A stretch of 64,000 nt of DNA from Owenia fusiformis. Lineage: Eukaryota > Annelida > Polychaeta > Sabellida > Oweniidae. The notes below the pieces were generated by a model, which did not search any database, was not told where the DNA came from, and saw only the letters and a program-made list of their open reading frames with translations. Positions 55,514-63,022 of this stretch are shown here, one piece after another (positions within the stretch are counted from its first letter, which is position 1; every line of letters begins with the position of its first letter). Position numbers and translations under genes: made by a program. The DNA lies in assembly GCA_903813345.2 (NCBI GenBank), contig CAIIXF020000010.1, positions 14,081,181 to 14,145,180 on the forward strand, given 5' to 3'.

Positions 55514-56901
55514 CAAGAAATATATTCATACAATTAAGTCTATTCTATTATACTTGCGTTTTATGTCGCAACTGAAAGATATATGTACAATGTGAATAAA
55601 TACTATTCAGATTATTTAGATTATAGTTTTACATGAATGTTAAATATCTTTAAATCTATTGGAAATGAAATTAATCTCAATAACGCTGAAATCTGCAGTC
55701 TGTTAAAAATGTCTTTAAAATTATGTCCGGGATACTACTTCAAACCAGAACAGAATTTTCACTAACAATTTCACAGTATGATCGTATTTTATGCCCTCTA
55801 TAAATTCAGTTAGGAACCAAAAGCATGAAAAGTGACGTCAGAATGCCTTAAAAACCCGAACAAGATTTTGATTGATGTAAAAGAGTTGTGAACTTTCAAC
55901 TGCTGTAACCTAGGGTTGTTATTCTAAACACCAGAGGTGTTAATTCAATGGAATGTGCCCGTTAAGTCTAATTTCAAGTTCAAGTTCAAGTTAAAAGCCG
56001 TCTACGATACTACAGCACACCGAAATGGTCAAGTTTTATGAATGAATTTGGATTTCAAAAGTGACGTAGGTGATCACGTGACTAAGTCGTCTGCTTCTCC
56101 CAAAGTTATAATTTGATCAATAATTCCCTTTGATTGATAACGTGAATCTCTATTCTGTACTATCTTGAACCTTCCCAGCATATGGGCTTATTGAGACAAA
56201 CTCCCAATCTTGTTCAACTTTTACAGACTGCAGATAACACCGTTAGAAAATATGTGCGGGAAAAATGAAAGTTTCAAAATGTTTCCTCAAAGTTCAATTA
56301 CGATTCAATTACTGTCTTAAATCTCTCCACTTCTCTAATAAGTGCTATAGATCTCTATACAGTACTAAGATTTACTTACCCAGACGCCAACCCCTCTTTT
56401 GTTATCAAAAATCACACTCATCTGTAAGTTTCCGTCTTGTCAGGATCAGGATAGTTAGCAGGTGTATTTGTCGGATCTCGAGTTCAGCTGTGCGGGAATC
56501 GTTACATTGTATCCGCAAAATACACTTGTTTATATAGTAACAAATGGACATACGTAATCTTGGGGACGACGTAGGGAGAAATATATGTAATGTTACTAAA
56601 AATGGGACATTACCAAGATTTTTAGGGCTACGTAGGGTAGTACGAGGGGCAAAAAGAGCAGCTTATTGGACAAGAATTATGAGGTAGGGATTAGAAAATG
56701 ATGTCACTTTGGAAAGTGACGCAAAGTTGAGACTGCAAATTCAGCATTTTACAATGATAAATGGATTTCTTCTAAAAATATACTGCCTCTGATACGATGA
56801 TTCTGGCATACGTATTGCAATAATATAATGATCAAGTTAAAGGGGCACACATTGATTAAATATGATGTTATAAATAGCTATATACAGGGTGGGTCTCTAC
56901 A
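55514..56901 (-). repeat. LTR type C, right piece
   Basis: It resumes LTR C (CAAGAAATATATTCATACAA) and runs to GGTGGGTCTCTACA, followed by a polypurine tract (minus strand AAGAAGGGGGTAGT). It aligns with LTR A along its length but is clearly more diverged, with many substitutions and small indels. Confidence 0.85.
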
Positions 56902-57103
56902 ACTACCCCCTTCTTAAAAAATTCAGGTTTGTCCTCAAACACAGAAATCAAGCTAATTAAACTAGCCGTAACACTGTATTTCTAGAATATTTACAAATTT
57001 ACACAAAAGTCATCGAATCTCAAGAGTTTATATGTCATTCAAGATCTGGTGTAAGTCTAGAATCATACAGCTATTTACACAAAAATCATCAAATCTCAAG
57101 AGT

Positions 57104-57397
57104 CTATACGTCATCCAGGATCTTGTCTAGGTCTAGACCCTCCATATCCTCATTGTCAGTAAGCCCGGGCCCCCCAAGTAGAGCGGCAATCTCCTCTGAA
57201 CTCATTCCCAGGAGTGGGTCTGCACTGTCCGACTGTAGTCCCCACACTTGAGGTTCATCACCTTCCGGTTCCGCCCGGGGATGCACGGTGGCTTGGAGCT
57301 GAGGCGCCGAGATCGATGCGGGATCGACCCCCAGTTCCTGGCCCGTGCCATCCCCCTCGACCTCTGTCCTCGCTTTCTCCACCCGGGGACGCACGGC
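57104..57397 (-). pseudogene. Accessory gene (copy 2), C-terminal part, separated from its N-terminus by the viral insertion
   Basis: This open segment encodes a 36-residue repeat unit (GTGQELGVDPASISAPQLQA) and the acidic end EEIAALLGG, DNEDMEGLDLDKILDDV. Compared with element A's copy the frame is intact here. The pattern ADPxLGxxxEEIxxLLGGxxL is kept although the DNA differs, which argues for selection on the protein. Its 98 codons, including stop, follow in phase from the 105 codons at 60820-60506, so the gene was open until the virus entered. Confidence 0.75.
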
Positions 57398-58206
57398 AGT
57401 ATTTTCAAAACAACAACACAGTTCGCTTACCTTGGGGTACACCTGTTATAATTCAATCTGATGGTTCTGAACCCATTGGTCCCACTGGTTGGATTGATCC
57501 TAATGCCAAATACATCCCCGCTCGGTCAGTTAATGAATCTGAAATCTTTGACGCCTACCAGACCAAATTTATGCTCGGTCATTCTTACAAAATCGGTAAT
57601 TTTAAGCTACAAAAGGAATTTTACTACAACGTGAAGCGTAAACCTCGCCCTTCACCCCCCGCTGGAGAACCCCCTGCCCCCTGGAACTTCCCATTGAAAG
57701 CAGACAATTTCAAATATCGAGACGTTGAAAGAAAAACTATGCGTAACTTCAATCTGAAGGTGCGAAACCGTCCCTATGCCCAACAAATTGGAGTTGGTAC
57801 TGATACTTTGTATGATACTGGTTCGTGGGGCAATTTAAAGATCAGAAGTCAGTATTCCGGGCTGAAATCCGGTATGAAACCTAAAGCAATCGAGGGATAT
57901 GTCGGTGACTTCCAACAAATGACCAACACATTTGAGTCAAAAGGAGGCCCTAATCGGTTTTATGCTGATAATCATGCACAGCCATTCTATGGGGCCGGTA
58001 GTGCTAATTACTCAAATTACAGAAGCCCCAACATGGCCTTCTATCCAGCCGAAATGCAAACAACTCAAGTTGATTTTGCTGATGATTCTACGTACACAGA
58101 AGGAGAATTTGCCGAGAAATTCATCAGATATATCATGACCTTTGATGAATACAAAACCTCAAGGTGGATGCTCTATGGACGGAAGATAAAAACACTTAAT
58201 CAATAA
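57397..58206 (+). CDS. cap: CRESS virus capsid protein, C-terminal part (circularly permuted)
   Basis: This open segment of 269 codons plus stop is the body of a putative circo-like capsid, rich in Asn, Tyr, Pro and aromatic residues (for example PTGWIDPNAKYIPARS, FMLGHSYKIGNFKLQ). The upstream continuation of this frame into 57214-57396 is antisense accessory-gene sequence and is not viral. Its frame agrees with the N-terminal part at 60278-60505 across the circle if the single shared base at the border is counted as viral. The whole protein would be about 345 residues, usual for the group. The stop overlaps a poly(A) signal (AATAAA at 58202). No internal stops are present. The assignment rests on genome position and the basic N-terminus, not on a recognised fold. 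Confidence 0.75.
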   Translation, partial: QYFQNNNTVRLPWGTPVIIQSDGSEPIGPTGWIDPNAKYIPARSVNESEIFDAYQTKFMLGHSYKIGNFKLQKEFYYNVKRKPRPSPPAGEPPAPWNFPLKADNFKYRDVERKTMRNFNLKVRNRPYAQQIGVGTDTLYDTGSWGNLKIRSQYSGLKSGMKPKAIEGYVGDFQQMTNTFESKGGPNRFYADNHAQPFYGAGSANYSNYRSPNMAFYPAEMQTTQVDFADDSTYTEGEFAEKFIRYIMTFDEYKTSRWMLYGRKIKTLNQ

Positions 58207-58627
58207 AATGGACTTTCATGGACTTCAATAATGTTTATTTTCGTCCTTATATTAAAGGCGACACCTATATTTTATAATTTTAAACAAAAGACAATTAATA
58301 TACGCAACTATTTGTAATATATTTCTATAAGCGTAAAAATCTAGTTTGACCTAGATAATTCATATTGTACATTATACATATAATCAAATAAAAAAACAAA
58401 ATGGCCACAAAAACACTATATTGATATCAGTAAATACGCTCTACATTGAGGCTCCATTAATGGAGAATATTGTTATGAGCTCCGGTCACTCAGGCCGGAA
58501 TGTAAATTATTTTAATCTAAACACCAGCACTCTGCTATTCTACAGTTAGCGTGAATATAGCGGAATTTAGCCAATTCCTCGTCATTGTATGTGTCCAACC
58601 ATGGTTGATTACACCTTTCACCTGCAA
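58207..58627. other. Viral intergenic region between convergent cap and rep transcripts
   Basis: The stretch is AT-rich and non-coding, with the cap poly(A) signal at its left edge and AATAAA on the minus strand (TTTATT near 58230). CTCCGGTCACTCAGGCCGGA near 58480 forms an imperfect hairpin. Confidence 0.55.
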
Positions 58628-58855
58628 TTACATAGGTATAAATGTATGATGATATTGTAACCACTTTCTCTGGTCATCTTCGTCCAAATGGTCATACCAT
58701 AATTGCTCATATTCATCTGGCATATCGAATGTCACTTCATCACAATATAATGATAAATGGGGATTATTTGTAAAGAATATTTCACTGTTTGCTTCATCAG
58801 CTATACTGGCCGCTATTTCTTGTCTAGCGGTCACTCTAATACCACCGGTCAGTCA
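58628..58855 (-). CDS. Small viral ORF downstream of rep, no ATG at its start
   Basis: The open frame of about 75 codons after a stop encodes an acidic protein with EEANSEIFF-type and MPDEYEQLWYDHLDEDDQRK segments (the latter from 58723 leftward). There is no ATG before the internal Met of DMPDEY. An acceptor-like GGTGGTATTAG near its start suggests that it could be a spliced exon. The composition looks coding, but function and reality are uncertain. Confidence 0.4.
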
Positions 58856-58982
58856 CTTATTTTGTCCGAATTCATCCCCCATTTGAGCCAATGTACGCCC
58901 CCCCAAAACTATCGACTTACGGGAAGTTAGGCGCTGGCGTTTGAGTGTTGACTCCCCCATCTCCATGTCTGCCGCGCCTGTG

Positions 58983-60095
58983 TCAGCGGAGCGAATCTGC
59001 TTGACCACTGGTCAGTTCTTGACCAATCCCCTCCTCTTGACCACTGGTCACTCCGGTCATCCAATCAACGAGGTCAAAGCCGTCCTGTACTTGACCAATA
59101 TCCATAAAATCCTGTGTCAATGACGTCACTGGGCTTAACATGTGGTCACGCCATTCATCTTGGACAAACGGATTATCATACATGGACTGGTCAGCGCGTT
59201 CGATCCCATTTATGTCCCATCTATCGGCGCTTAGCTTATCTTTTTGTGGTTCGAAGTTTGCGAAAATCAATACGTGGGGCACCGGAAATACCTTGGACGA
59301 GGACGCATATTTAGAACTGAAGAAATGACCATTCTTCAAATCCTCGAGCACTTCATAATTAATGTGTTCCTGTTGGCTGCGACTATAGTCCATAATTACG
59401 ATACGCTCGCCGTTATAGCCATATTTGATATCGGCCGACTTCCCGTTGCTAAATTTTATAGCCCCATGGTTAATGACCAGCCACTTTGCAAACCACGACT
59501 TGCCCTTGTTGCCTGTATCGTCGTGATACCACATGACCTTACGTGGGTCAACATCTGCCGTTAATTTCACCAGTAGATCATTTTGCCATACGCGTAATGG
59601 CAATCCAGTGAAATGCTTTTGAACTTTATCATCAAAGCTCTCCTTTTTCAACATTTGACACGCACTGTCTATTGACCGCATGTGCCTGATATACATCTCG
59701 GGATCGCTCAAGCTTTCAATCGGTACACACCTTTTTCTATCCTTTGCGATTTCCAATAATGATGCTCTGCATTTACCACTCGATGGTTCACCAATCATTT
59801 CGTAATCACCTTCTTTCGAGCAATACGTAATGTTCGATTTTTCATCGCCTTTCGCCACCTCAATGTGCGCTCCGAACGGTATAATCTTTTTCACTTGATT
59901 CCACGTTTTTTGGTTCTTGTAGCCAAAATTAATGTAGCCTTGAATATGTGGTGTATCCTTGCTACTTCTCTCTTTCGCAAATATCGCAAATGTCCCCGGA
60001 TATTCCTCTTTTAATCTCATTAAACTGTCGTACTGGTCATCTGTCCAGTTATTCAGAGTAAACACCCATCGAGCTGCTTTGTATACGTTCGGCAT
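58983..60095 (-). CDS. rep: CRESS virus replication initiator (Rep): HUH endonuclease plus superfamily 3 helicase
   Basis: This 370-residue intact protein starts rolling-circle replication by nicking the origin. HUH motifs are I FTLNN (12-16), II TPHIQGY (48-54) and III YCSKEG (91-96, with nicking Tyr91). Helicase motifs are Walker A GNKGKS (195-200), Walker B VIMDY (233-237), motif C VLIFAN (275-280) and a conserved Arg near 292. It lies 18 bases from the origin stem-loop and is transcribed divergently from cap. The Gln/Gly-rich C-terminal end is low in complexity; its DNA has two TGACCACTGGTCA palindromes. The absence of stops or frameshifts over 1.1 kb implies a young insertion or recent selection. 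Confidence 0.95.
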   Translation of the reverse strand: MPNVYKAARWVFTLNNWTDDQYDSLMRLKEEYPGTFAIFAKERSSKDTPHIQGYINFGYKNQKTWNQVKKIIPFGAHIEVAKGDEKSNITYCSKEGDYEMIGEPSSGKCRASLLEIAKDRKRCVPIESLSDPEMYIRHMRSIDSACQMLKKESFDDKVQKHFTGLPLRVWQNDLLVKLTADVDPRKVMWYHDDTGNKGKSWFAKWLVINHGAIKFSNGKSADIKYGYNGERIVIMDYSRSQQEHINYEVLEDLKNGHFFSSKYASSSKVFPVPHVLIFANFEPQKDKLSADRWDINGIERADQSMYDNPFVQDEWRDHMLSPVTSLTQDFMDIGQVQDGFDLVDWMTGVTSGQEEGIGQELTSGQADSLR

Positions 60096-60115
60096 GATCG
60101 CTTACTATTCTAGAA

Positions 60116-60146
60116 ATGAAAGTTGCTAAGTATTACCAACTTTCAT
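60116..60146 (+). other. Viral replication origin: stem-loop with conserved nonanucleotide
   Basis: ATGAAAGTTG and CAACTTTCAT form a perfect 10-bp stem around the 11-base loop CTAAGTATTAC. The nonamer AAGTATTAC (60128-60136) fits the CRESS consensus NANTATTAC, which Rep nicks between T and A near its 3' end. It sits between the divergent rep and cap starts. Confidence 0.93.
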
Positions 60147-60162
60147 GGAATAATGGAATAAT
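60147..60162 (+). promoter_or_regulatory. Candidate Rep-binding iterons
   Basis: GGAATAAT is repeated directly and without a gap, immediately 3' of the origin stem, the usual place for circovirus-like iterons. Confidence 0.65.
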
Positions 60163-60169
60163 TCCTGAC

Positions 60170-60175
60170 TATAAA
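60170..60175 (+). promoter_or_regulatory. Candidate TATA box for the viral plus-strand transcript
   Basis: TATAAA lies 39 bases before the ATG at 60214 and about 100 before the cap ATG. Confidence 0.45.
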
Positions 60176-60213
60176 GTTCAAGCGGCCCACCGCGACCTCA
60201 TTCTTGTTTATTT

Positions 60214-60468
60214 ATGGCTTCTCGCGATAGCGAAGACGGCTGGAAATTTAAAACCAATATTAAAACACCATTAGGTCATGGCGCCCTGGAAGCGGAGAAG
60301 ACGGATAACCCTGAGAAAAAAGCGCCGTTCAGCGAGGCGCTTCAGAAGATCTATGAAACGTTATCGCGGATCGAAGAAAAGATCAATGCGCTTCAGGAGG
60401 AAATTTATGAAACGGACTCTGAGGAGGAGACGGACTATGCGCCGGACAATCGTAGGGCCTCGATATAA
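60214..60468 (+). CDS. Overlapping viral ORF of 84 codons upstream of and across the capsid start
   Basis: It opens at an ATG 64 bases before the cap ATG, in the other frame, and ends inside cap. The middle is a predicted amphipathic coiled coil (KIYETLSRIEEKINALQEEI), followed by an acidic ETDSEEETDY tail. This is ordinary protein composition even though the other frame encodes almost pure Arg/Lys. I do not recognise a family. Position resembles small overlapping ORFs in other circular ssDNA viruses. It could also be a by-product of codon use in cap. Confidence 0.5.
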   Translation: MASRDSEDGWKFKTNIKTPLGHGALEAEKTDNPEKKAPFSEALQKIYETLSRIEEKINALQEEIYETDSEEETDYAPDNRRASI

Positions 60469-60505
60469 AAAAGACCGCCGTACTTTGACCATTAGAAATA
60501 ATACC
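60278..60505 (+). CDS. cap: CRESS virus capsid protein, N-terminal part
   Basis: From the ATG at 60278, 76 codons encode an extremely Arg/Lys-rich segment (MAPWKRRRRITLRKKRRSA...; further RRFRRSMKRY), the hallmark DNA-binding and nuclear-targeting arm of circovirus and cyclovirus capsids. The viral frame stops at the insertion border, and the continuing open frame beyond 60505 is antisense accessory-gene sequence. The remainder of cap is at 57397-58206. Confidence 0.85.
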
Positions 60506-60820
60506 GGCTTGGAGCCGGGGCGCCGAGATCGACGCGGGATCGACCCCCAGCTCCTGCCCCGTGCCATCCCCATCGTCTTCCGTCCTCTTCCTCTTTCGCG
60601 AGGGCTCTTCTGTCCCCAGGTTGAGGTGCCTCCGCCGGTGGAAGGCGAGCTCCTCAACCTGGACAGGGGTATACAACTCGGGGCAGTTGCCCACCCCGCA
60701 GGCAACGGAAGCAACGTGCGTGTTGCTGCGATGCAGCTCCCAGTCTTCCTTGCTTACAAACTGCTCCAGGCAGCGGTAGGGCCTGGTCTCAGGCCATCCC
60801 TTAGGGGACTTCCCCGGCAT
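60506..60820 (-). pseudogene. Accessory gene (copy 2), N-terminal part: zinc finger and nuclear-localisation stretch
   Basis: From ATG 60820, 105 codons encode YRCLEQFVSKEDWELHRSNT, the C2H2-like ACGVGNC...LAFHRRRH, the PSRKRKR basic stretch and the first 36-residue repeat, then stop being accessory sequence at the viral border. It matches element A's copy closely in protein (ELAFHRRRHLNLGTEEPSRK identical) with more DNA differences. The ATG again follows a splice acceptor (TTGTTGTAG|GTGTGCCAG). Confidence 0.8.
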
Positions 60821-60877
60821 CTGGCACACCTACAACAAGATAAAACTCTTACCCGCCTATCCCACCACTGCCACCAA

Positions 60878-63022
60878 TATAAAATACTAGCCCCGGAGTT
60901 ATATAATAAGTAGGTAGCTACGACCGGGGATTATTAATGAAGCTAGCATTTTATGATTCAATAAATGATCGATGATTGTAAAGACAAAGGGCGAATTTTA
61001 TGTCTAGATATTGAAAGACTAAAACAAACCAAAACTCCAAATATTGATAATAATTCACAGATGCAAATCTTTAACTCAAAAGAAGACAATGAACAATTTT
61101 ACCATTCATCTTATTCATTAATTTATTTTACAAACAAAATATTTCACATACCAAAAGCTTACCAGGGTTCTCACCAGGAAATTTTTAGAACCCGGAAAAA
61201 GATTCAACGTTCGCGTCCCCCCCCCCCCCCGTGACTTCTGAATATTGGTTTGACCCCCCCTTCTTGACCCTGTCATGTGGTATGTAACACTGGGCCAGCA
61301 GAGGTTGCAAAATTGCCTCCAAAAATAGTATGTTTATTACTCCAAAGTAAACAGAATAGGCTTTAGAAGATCTTAAAATATGTTTTCTAATCAAACATTT
61401 CAGAGAAAAATTACTGTTTTTATGAGAGTATAAACATTATCATTTCTGTACCAGACCATGTGGTTCAATATTTACATCCTAACTTCTGATCATGTGATGA
61501 GTCATGTGATGAGATCAAGTTATAAATTGACCAATCATGTTGTCATAAACATTCAAATTTAAATTTCCCACTAAACACATTCCTAAATGAAGCTAATATA
61601 GTGGCTGTTTCGTTTAAGAGGTTCCTCCCCGTGATTTAATTATTTAAATCTACATGATAAAATGGAATTGCCAAATTTTATCGGAGGGAGTATGTTTATT
61701 GGAATCAATTACTCCTATTTACTCAATAGATGTCTCCCTTCATACCACATGAAGGAAACAAAAATGTCTTGATTATACGATGATTTCAATTGAAAATCAC
61801 CTGTTTTTAAGACCTTATATTGGAAAATTAGAATCTGTACGGTAAGTGAACACTTTATCTTATGTTTTGAGAAGTTGTAACTCAAAAACTGAAGTTAAAG
61901 AGGATGAAAAGTGGCACTGAAAAAAAAATCCCCAAAATTTAGAGACCGGCGGCATTCATTTTTAGCATTAGACACTGGCGCTATCAGGTCTGAACATGAG
62001 AGAGATCGGCGGGGCGCCGGACTCTAAAAGCCTGGCGAGATCCCTGCTTACTATTAAAGTATCACTTACAATGAGGAAATCAATTCTAGTTAATATAAGA
62101 GCAAACATCAAAAGCAAAATCTGCAGTCAGGTGAATATCATAAATTCCTTAAAAACCTGAAGCTAAGTTGTTCTTAATAATATGAATTGATTCCAATCTT
62201 ACTATAAATCATCTTTAAATCTCTTCCTTCATAAGGCTTTTAGATTTCTCATGATTCTTTTAGTAAAACAAGATAATGAAATAGAAATGGTATAAACTCT
62301 CATTAAAAGTAAAAACTGACGCTTACCTAAATAAGTTCAATTTGTTCCTAATTACCTCTTTTAAAATGACCATCTGTTATTCTGTTCTATTTCAAACCTA
62401 TCACAGCTTCTGTGCATGTTTGACTTCCAACAGACTATAGAAATAATCAAAGTCTAAAAACATGAAACTTCTATTGTACTTTTGACTTCATTTGTCCTCT
62501 TATAGAAACTTGAAAGTTCTAAACTTTCCTTTTCCATCTTTAGAACACTGAAAGTCCTTTACAATACTTTTCATCTAAATCAAATTGTTGTTCCCATCAT
62601 TTACCAGCCAAGATGTGCCCTTGATGATCCGAAATTGCTAACCAAAGAGCTCGTACAATCCTCTCAATTTATACAAGACAATTTTCCATTAAAAAGTGAT
62701 GTCGGTAACAAAATGATGTAGGTACAATAATGACGCTAATACTATACTTAGCATATGACACAATATGACGTACCAAAAATAAAGCAACGTTTCAACTTTT
62801 ACAAGGCTAAATGAAATGGATACTCTGACATAGTTAGAACAACTGCATCATGTTTTTATGACTCAAGAGTGTACTTTATGAGGTGAAATTGACATCACTT
62901 TGCTCAAATCAGCTGACTGCAGTTTTGACTATCTTACTATTCAATTGATACAATATTATTCTAGTATGAATATATGATTACTAAGCAATAACTGATTATA
63001 TTATAATGAGTGGGCCTCTACA
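60878..63022 (-). repeat. LTR type B', right copy, carrying an 884-bp insertion
   Basis: It is the same LTR as 40491-41745. A primer-site-like sequence is on its left and the polypurine tract plus Y-type internal sequence on its right, so two retroelement units share this LTR. Removing the insertion and its 5-bp duplication leaves about 1,256 bp. Confidence 0.85.
61163..62046. mobile_element. CAGGG-ended DNA transposon, non-autonomous, inserted in LTR B'
   Basis: The termini CAGGGTTCTCACCAGG and CCTGGCGAGATCCCTG are inverted repeats (14 of 16). CTTAC is duplicated on both sides (61158-61162 and 62047-62051), and the empty site is present once in LTR B at about 40769-40775. The element has a 15-base poly-C near the left end and no transposase frame. 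The family is not certain. Confidence 0.85.

Larger units (their letters stand above)
57397..60505. mobile_element. Integrated, apparently complete CRESS-DNA (circo-like) virus genome, about 3.1 kb
   Basis: The insert carries a Rep gene (minus strand), an origin stem-loop, an overlapping small ORF and a capsid gene (plus strand). The capsid's N-terminal part is at the right end of the insert and its C-terminal part at the left end, as expected when a circle is opened inside cap. The flanks are the two halves of a retroelement accessory gene. The same gene in element A is uninterrupted at 45903-45916 (GCACGGC|GGCTTGG), so the borders fall at 57397/57398 and 60505/60506 with at most one shared base and no target duplication. 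The nonanucleotide is on the cap-coding strand, as in cycloviruses. Confidence 0.9.
56902..60877 (-). mobile_element. Internal region X of a gag/pol-less LTR unit: accessory gene only, split by a viral genome
   Basis: It lies between the polypurine side of LTR C (left) and a primer-site-like TGCCACCA next to LTR B' (right). Without the 3.1-kb viral insert it is about 870 bp and contains just the accessory gene and its splice acceptor (TTTTATCTTGTTGTAG). LTR B' lies just to the right, with no room for gag or pol. Confidence 0.75.

Noticed and set aside
57214-57396. Upstream 61 codons of the open frame that continues into the capsid C-terminal part
   Set aside because: This stretch is the reverse strand of the accessory gene, joined to viral sequence only by the insertion. 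It is not part of the capsid.
60506-60913. Plus-strand continuation of the capsid N-terminal frame
   Set aside because: It is antisense accessory-gene and LTR sequence beyond the viral border.
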